In this document: positions 20,956 through 25,124 of the stretch, piece by piece
Layout: each line of letters starts with the position of its first letter
How positions within the stretch are numbered: position 1 is the first letter of the stretch
IMG/VR virus record: IMGVR_UViG_3300004448_001056
Location: 1 to 25,124 of that record
Source of the DNA: a virus
Length of the DNA: 25,124 bases
Reading direction: 5' to 3' (one strand)
Notes under the pieces: model-generated
Databases searched by the model: none
What the model saw: only the letters and a program-made list of their open reading frames with translations
Told to the model about the DNA's origin: nothing
Translations under genes and position numbers: made by a program

Positions 20956-22171
20956 TATACTCTGAAGTCTCTGATTCGTCAATGGGGTTTTCCTCAGTTA
21001 GAGAAACACCCTCATCAATTTTAGTGTAGAGGTCAAGAATAGACATTCTAGTCTCTTCATCAAACCTTGAAATACACATTTCAATAGACTTCATTCTATC
21101 ACCAAACATTCTGAATGCATTGACAATGTGAACAAGTCTTCTTGTTGTGATAACATCATCGATAGCACCCTCGTAGAAAGTTTTTCTGATAATGTCTGCC
21201 CAATCTACCAACTTGGTAGTGAACTCTGAATCAACTGCACCAGTTAGTTCCATTTCTTTTTCGAGAATTTTCTTCTCAACTGACACTGGTGGATATTCTT
21301 GTTGCATAGTGATTGCAAATCTTTCTAACATTGCCTCATTCATGATTTGAGTTCCGATGAACTTGCCATCTTCTGAACCTTGACCTTTAGTATTTGCAGT
21401 TGCAAGAACTGTGAAACCTGGTGCAGGTGTTACCCACTCACCAGTTTTCTTGATTAGGTAACCTTTACCTTCAAGAACTGATTGTAGACACATCAACTTG
21501 TTTGAACCAAGGTCAACTTCATCTAATAGAAGAACTGAACCTTTTCTCATTGCTTTGATAACCGGACCTTCTCTGAAGGAAATGTTGCCATTAACAAGTG
21601 TGTGACCACCCATTAAATCATCTTCATCAGTTTCAATGGTCACATTGACTCTGAAAAGTTCCCTCTTTAAAGAGGCACATACTTGTTCAATCATTAATGT
21701 TTTACCATTACCTGAAAGACCAGTCACAAATACTGGAAAGAATATTCCAGATTTGATTATGTTTTTGACATCTTTAAAATGTCCGAAAGGGACATAATTA
21801 GTCATTTTCTCTGGAACAATTTTGACATTGTCTTCGAGTATATTAACCGTCTCTGATTGAGCTGCAACAGGCATGTTGCTAACTGGCATAGATGCCATTG
21901 GCATGACAGGTTGTGGTTTCACTGGCATTGGAATGACATTGGTCATTAATGCAGATAAATCAAATACCGATGCATCAGAATTTCTGAATGGGTATTTGGT
22001 TGATTTGACCCAATATGGGACAGCACCAACATTCTCTAAATCTTCTTTAGAAAATGCAGTTTGGTCTGGATAGACCGATTGTAAAGTCGCGATAAACTCT
22101 TGTCTATCAGGACTCATTCTGAAATCTTTACCATTTACTGATACAGATTCCGTCATAGTTGAATAACTCAT
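20948..22171 (-). CDS. cobS: MoxR/CobS-like AAA+ ATPase
   Basis: This 407-aa MoxR-type AAA+ ATPase is the protein often labelled CobS in marine T4-like phages. Walker A is GLSGNGKT (151-158) and Walker B is SVLLLDEVD (212-220). The segment ETDEDDLMGGHTL is the conserved MoxR/CobS region before the pore insert, and ATANTKGQGSEDG is sensor 1. The first 130 residues have a small N-terminal domain and a Met/Pro-rich linker (VMPMASMPVSNMPV). MoxR ATPases act as chaperone-like motors with VWA partners, and a VWA gene lies two genes upstream. No CobN is present, so cobalt chelation is unlikely to be its role. AAGGAGA precedes the ATG. Confidence 0.9.
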   Translation of the reverse strand: MSYSTMTESVSVNGKDFRMSPDRQEFIATLQSVYPDQTAFSKEDLENVGAVPYWVKSTKYPFRNSDASVFDLSALMTNVIPMPVKPQPVMPMASMPVSNMPVAAQSETVNILEDNVKIVPEKMTNYVPFGHFKDVKNIIKSGIFFPVFVTGLSGNGKTLMIEQVCASLKRELFRVNVTIETDEDDLMGGHTLVNGNISFREGPVIKAMRKGSVLLLDEVDLGSNKLMCLQSVLEGKGYLIKKTGEWVTPAPGFTVLATANTKGQGSEDGKFIGTQIMNEAMLERFAITMQQEYPPVSVEKKILEKEMELTGAVDSEFTTKLVDWADIIRKTFYEGAIDDVITTRRLVHIVNAFRMFGDRMKSIEMCISRFDEETRMSILDLYTKIDEGVSLTEENPIDESETSEYND

Positions 22172-22212
22172 ATAGTCTCCTTTTCTTTGTTATTATTTCT
22201 CATCATTTGGAT

Positions 22213-22242
22213 ATGGTATCAAAAAGTGATACGCATTGGCAA
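22213..22242 (-). promoter_or_regulatory. Promoter for the MoxR-gp45-gp44 unit
   Basis: On the minus strand -35 TTGCCA (22242-22237) and -10 TACCAT (22218-22213, extended by an upstream TG) are 18 nt apart. The 16 nt CACTTTTTGATACCAT are identical to the promoter before the VWA gene, although coding sequence around them is unrelated. Here GTATCA and TGATAC also form an inverted repeat just upstream of and across the -10. Confidence 0.65.
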
Positions 22243-22246
22243 CCGC

Positions 22247-22516
22247 CTACTCGCATATTCTTAGAATCCTCTCTAAGTCTTTTTCAATTGATATCATACC
22301 TTTTACTTTTTTAGAGTATGTTTCCATTTCTCCGTTGTTAACCCAAAATCTGAATGCTTTGCATTCTACCTTTTCTTCGGCACATTGTTTAAATCTTGGA
22401 CAATTAAACTTGACGCAAGGACTTGGTCCTACATCCATAACTGCATCTGCAAATTTGGAATACGATGCATCGTAATTGTGGTAATATGCCTGGTCTACTT
22501 GTAATGGTTCTCTCAT
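22247..22516 (-). CDS. Cys-rich small protein, 89 aa
   Basis: Four closely spaced Cys lie in PCVKFNCPRFKQCAEEKVEC (about residues 34-53), with a fifth at the C-terminus. The spacing C-x4-C-x5-C-x6-C suggests zinc or Fe-S cluster binding. The rest is helical and charged. It starts on the stop of the VWA gene (TAATG) and ends just before the promoter of the MoxR gene, so it sits between the two halves of a MoxR-VWA pair. I cannot name the family. A link to the phage IscU scaffold is tempting but speculative. Confidence 0.7.
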   Translation of the reverse strand: MREPLQVDQAYYHNYDASYSKFADAVMDVGPSPCVKFNCPRFKQCAEEKVECKAFRFWVNNGEMETYSKKVKGMISIEKDLERILRICE

Positions 22517-24897
22517 TATGCTATCTCCTTGATAAATTCATTTGTTAAAAATCTTGATGTTGTTTTAGACTTTTGGTTTTTCTTAAAGGCACTTGTTAGT
22601 TTACCTTTCTTCGCACCGACCAAGTCTTCATTAAGTTCGTCTTCACCAGAAACAACTAAAGTAGTTGAACCAGTGGTGAATAATTTTCCGTACCCTTTGG
22701 TTTCCCAAACAGTACCAGTTTTTCTAGTTTGTAACCAAGCAGAATTATCTGAATAATCCATCTGCTGTCCTATAGAATCCATGAGTTGCATGAAGTCTTG
22801 TTTTCTGCCACAAACAAAGTAACCAGTTGTTATAACTCCTGTCTCTGATTTCAACCACTCTAAAAGATTGGTAGTTTTTTCAAAGTCACTTCTTCCGTAT
22901 CTGTCTTCTTCATAGTCATAAACTTTTCCAGAATATGGGTCAACTAGTTTTCTTTTCTTAGTAGTTCTCCAAGAATCTTCATCACCAAGTTGTTCTTCAA
23001 TTTGTTTGTTTTCTGCTTCATCAGGATAAAGAATGTCTGCTCTATGACTGTAACCATCGGTGACAATCGTTAGAATTGATTTCTCGATTCCGTATGCAGT
23101 GTTGAACTCTGGAATTAATTTTCTCATACCAACTAAACATTGGTCAAGAGGAGTACCACCTAAACCATATCCGTTTGGGTGATTGTATCTTGTGTTCCAG
23201 TAGTAACCATTTGGGTCAATATACTCAATACCGTCAAACCACTCGTTGAATGCGTTTGCTTTATCTTGAAAATTTCTTTGATGATAACTTCCGACATTAT
23301 CAGTATAGAATTCATTATAAAGACCACCAAGTATTGTCAATGCATCTAAGTATTCTTTTGATTTCATTTCGTTGGAGAATATTTCTACAAGTCTAATATT
23401 ACCTTCTTCTCTGTCCCACCCATATCTTGAATTGTGCATGATTTGGTCAGTGAACAAGTATACTCTGAAAGGTATCTCAACTTTCTTACAGAACATTGCA
23501 AGAATCAAAGCTTGTTCTAATAAATCCATAACTTCACCAGAAATAGAACCAGACCAATCAAGTAGAACTTGAACACCATGATTCTTTCCGTCTGGAAGAT
23601 ATGTCATTCTTTTGAAAACATCATCAACAATCTGATACTTAGCAAGTCTATTCATATCTAACTTACCAGTTTTACCAGTGAAGGCATGTGCTTGAGCAAG
23701 AGCAGCTTGTTTCATTTCAAACTCTTTTGCCATATGCATAACTATTCTTTTGTTTTTATCAACCAGATTCCTAGAAGTTCTCTCTGCCATTTTTTGAGTC
23801 TTAGAATTATCAACATCATCAAAATCTGTTCCTAATGCTTCACCTTTTTTGTCTTTACCTTCGAAGAAGTTTTTCCAATCTTGTCTAACTCTCTTATAAG
23901 GATAAACAATATCTGTAATCTCTTTTGATTTCATTTTCTCTTTAAGATTAATATGAGTCATAATCACATTACTATCTGAAATGAATTGTTCTTCATTGTT
24001 ATGTGCATTGTGTTCAGTGATAGACTCTCTAGCACCATCTTTTGAATCGTAATTCTCTGCATCATAACCATGACCACCTTTTGTACCAGTGTCTTTTCTT
24101 TCGTCTGACTCTTCTTCTTCACCTTCTTCTTCACCAGAATCTTCAGTGTCGTCTACATCTGGAAGATTGTCTTCGTCTGAATCTTCTTCAGAGTCCTCAT
24201 AATCATCATCGTATGAATCTGAACCATCTTCGAAGTCTTCATCGTTTTGATTTTCTTCTTCTTCATCTGACTCGTCTTCATCACCTACATCAAACATTTG
24301 AGGAACCATTTTTTCATCTTCATCAGTTCTTGTTTCGTTTTCTTTAGACCATTCGTAAATTGCAGTGGCACATTCTTCGACTTCTTCCCAAGTCTGACAA
24401 GACATTGCCCAATCTAAAAATTCTTGTTCCTTTTCAGTAAGTTTGATGTTGACTCTCTGACCACATTTAGTAATCAAATTGATTTTATCAATCAGTGAAG
24501 TTTCTTGTATGTTTCTTGTATTAACACCGAAGAAATCGATGTCCATTAATTCGTTGTATGCTTTAAAGAATGATTTTCTAAGACCAGGATAAGTCTCTTT
24601 AATCATTCTCTCAATTCTGACATCTTCAACAACATTCAAATACCCTTTAAGAGTTTTGTTTTTTGTCACTGCAGAATGAACACCTTCATAAGGTGTATTC
24701 AATGCATGTGAAACTTCGTGACCCATAAACAAGTCATAAAGTTCTGGTGAAATGTCTTCTTTAAGAATAGGACAACAAAGTATTCTATTCTTCAAATCGA
24801 AGTATGCAGTAGGAACTTTCCTATGCACGATTGTTAAGTTTTCCTTTGCAAGTAATTTTGCAAGGTTGTCTTTTTGTATTAGTAGTTTCTCAGTCAT
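22516..24897 (-). CDS. VWA (CobT-like) protein with N-terminal HExxH metalloprotease-like motif
   Basis: This 793-aa protein has three parts. The N-terminus holds GHEVSHALNTPYEG (His60, Glu61, His64) and, 27 residues later, NVVEDVRIE with Glu91, a gluzincin-like zinc site. Residues about 190-290 are an Asp/Glu/Ser-rich tract (for example DYEDSEEDSDEDN) as in CobT. The C-terminal half is a VWA domain with the MIDAS motif DWSGS (447-451) in HGVQVLLDWSGSIS, plus the Thr region (GLGGTPLDQCL) and the Asp region (LTIVTDGYS). VWA proteins are usual partners of MoxR ATPases such as the one two genes downstream. Its ATG has no Shine-Dalgarno and coincides with the predicted transcription start, so it may be leaderless. 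Confidence 0.85.
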   Translation of the reverse strand: MTEKLLIQKDNLAKLLAKENLTIVHRKVPTAYFDLKNRILCCPILKEDISPELYDLFMGHEVSHALNTPYEGVHSAVTKNKTLKGYLNVVEDVRIERMIKETYPGLRKSFFKAYNELMDIDFFGVNTRNIQETSLIDKINLITKCGQRVNIKLTEKEQEFLDWAMSCQTWEEVEECATAIYEWSKENETRTDEDEKMVPQMFDVGDEDESDEEEENQNDEDFEDGSDSYDDDYEDSEEDSDEDNLPDVDDTEDSGEEEGEEEESDERKDTGTKGGHGYDAENYDSKDGARESITEHNAHNNEEQFISDSNVIMTHINLKEKMKSKEITDIVYPYKRVRQDWKNFFEGKDKKGEALGTDFDDVDNSKTQKMAERTSRNLVDKNKRIVMHMAKEFEMKQAALAQAHAFTGKTGKLDMNRLAKYQIVDDVFKRMTYLPDGKNHGVQVLLDWSGSISGEVMDLLEQALILAMFCKKVEIPFRVYLFTDQIMHNSRYGWDREEGNIRLVEIFSNEMKSKEYLDALTILGGLYNEFYTDNVGSYHQRNFQDKANAFNEWFDGIEYIDPNGYYWNTRYNHPNGYGLGGTPLDQCLVGMRKLIPEFNTAYGIEKSILTIVTDGYSHRADILYPDEAENKQIEEQLGDEDSWRTTKKRKLVDPYSGKVYDYEEDRYGRSDFEKTTNLLEWLKSETGVITTGYFVCGRKQDFMQLMDSIGQQMDYSDNSAWLQTRKTGTVWETKGYGKLFTTGSTTLVVSGEDELNEDLVGAKKGKLTSAFKKNQKSKTTSRFLTNEFIKEIA

Positions 24898-24903
24898 AAG
24901 GTA

Positions 24904-24933
24904 ATGGTATCAAAAAGTGCGTGGCAATGTCAA
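24904..24933 (-). promoter_or_regulatory. Promoter for the VWA gene
   Basis: The -35 TTGACA (24933-24928), overlapping the stop of the 58-aa gene, and -10 TACCAT (24909-24904) are 18 nt apart. The 16 nt CACTTTTTGATACCAT match the MoxR promoter exactly. Counting -7 at 24904 puts +1 at 24897, the A of the VWA start codon. Confidence 0.65.
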
Positions 24934-25106
24934 CGCTTGAGTTGAATAAATTTTCTCCTTGATTTGGAGAACTGTTTCATAGGTGATTTGAAGATGATTT
25001 CTTCTTTAGTTCCTGTCTTAATATAACCAACTAGATGTCCAGCATCATTGACCATATATGTGTGATTGGATATTTCCCAATCTGTAATCTCTTTAAGATA
25101 TTTCAT
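24930..25106 (-). CDS. Conserved small phage protein, 58 aa
   Basis: This basic soluble protein begins MKYLKEITDWEISNHTYMV. A beta-rich part follows (MVNDAGHLVGYIKTGTKEEI), then a strongly basic end (MKQFSKSRRKFIQLKR). The K-x-F-S-K-S-R-R-K-F ending is one I associate with small proteins common in marine T4-like phages, function unknown. The Arg/Lys-rich tail could contact nucleic acid. AAGG lies about 11 nt before the ATG. The stop codon overlaps the -35 of the VWA promoter. The 18 bases beyond it to the window edge show nothing further. Confidence 0.72.
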   Translation of the reverse strand: MKYLKEITDWEISNHTYMVNDAGHLVGYIKTGTKEEIIFKSPMKQFSKSRRKFIQLKR

Positions 25107-25124
25107 TATACTATTACCTTTTGT

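Noticed and set aside
20948-22171. Cobaltochelatase function for the CobS-like ATPase
   Set aside because: No CobN-like subunit is present and the partner carries an HExxH domain; the name is kept only as the customary label.
24042-24347. Plus-strand 101-aa Leu/His-rich frame
   Set aside because: It is the complement of the Asp/Glu-rich tract of the VWA protein; GAA/GAT-rich codons read backwards give Leu and His. Composition artefact.

Overview
The window looks like part of the genome of a T4-like (straboviral/cyanophage-type) myovirus from a low-GC marine bacterium. The T4 replication set is present and recognisable: DnaB-type helicase gp41 (cut by the left edge), UvsX, DNA polymerase gp43, sliding clamp gp45, clamp loader gp44/gp62 and the translational repressor RegA. 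Around it are genes typical of marine T4-like phages: Hsp20, a CobS-like MoxR ATPase, a staphylococcal-type nuclease, T4-type lysozyme and DUF3310. The low GC content and the phage-borne curli genes would fit a SAR11 (Pelagibacter) or similar alphaproteobacterial host, but the host is inference.

Every supported gene is on the minus strand, so the window is read from right to left. Right part (25.1-16.7 kb): a small conserved phage gene, a large VWA protein with an HExxH motif, a Cys-rich protein, the MoxR ATPase, DUF3310, gp45, a 121-nt structured leader, gp44, gp62, RegA and several tiny membrane proteins. This part closes at a strong intrinsic terminator at 16682-16710. Middle part (16.66-9.5 kb): immediately after that terminator a T4-type late promoter (TATAAATA) starts a compact, translationally coupled operon. 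It encodes two small membrane/coiled-coil proteins, CsgF, CsgG, a curlin-like protein, a secreted FecR-domain protein, a 49-aa membrane protein, a second curlin-like protein, two more small membrane proteins, a CHASE2-class III nucleotide cyclase and a small membrane protein of uncertain start. Left part (9.5-1 kb): Hsp20 with its own early and late promoters; then a promoter nested in a terminator drives peroxiredoxin, a DUF4338/DruA-like protein, small unknowns, lysozyme, gp43, an IscU-type Fe-S scaffold, the nuclease and a small membrane protein. A further sigma70-type promoter drives uvsX and gp41.

The most unusual content is the late operon, which joins curli secretion proteins and two amyloid-like subunits to a FecR protein and a membrane sensor cyclase. 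CsgG/CsgF genes have been reported in pelagiphages as far as I recall. The complete module with subunits plus a CHASE2 cyclase is what deserves attention. Its timing (late promoter) and its holin-like small proteins suggest a role in late envelope remodelling, lysis or coating of the dying cell, but that is inference. Other points of interest are the MoxR-VWA pair with a zinc-protease motif, two genes predicted to be leaderless, promoters sharing a 16-nt motif, and RNA hairpins directly before gp43 and gp44. I saw no tRNA, CRISPR array, insertion sequence or integrase, and no gene-free stretch longer than about 125 bases.
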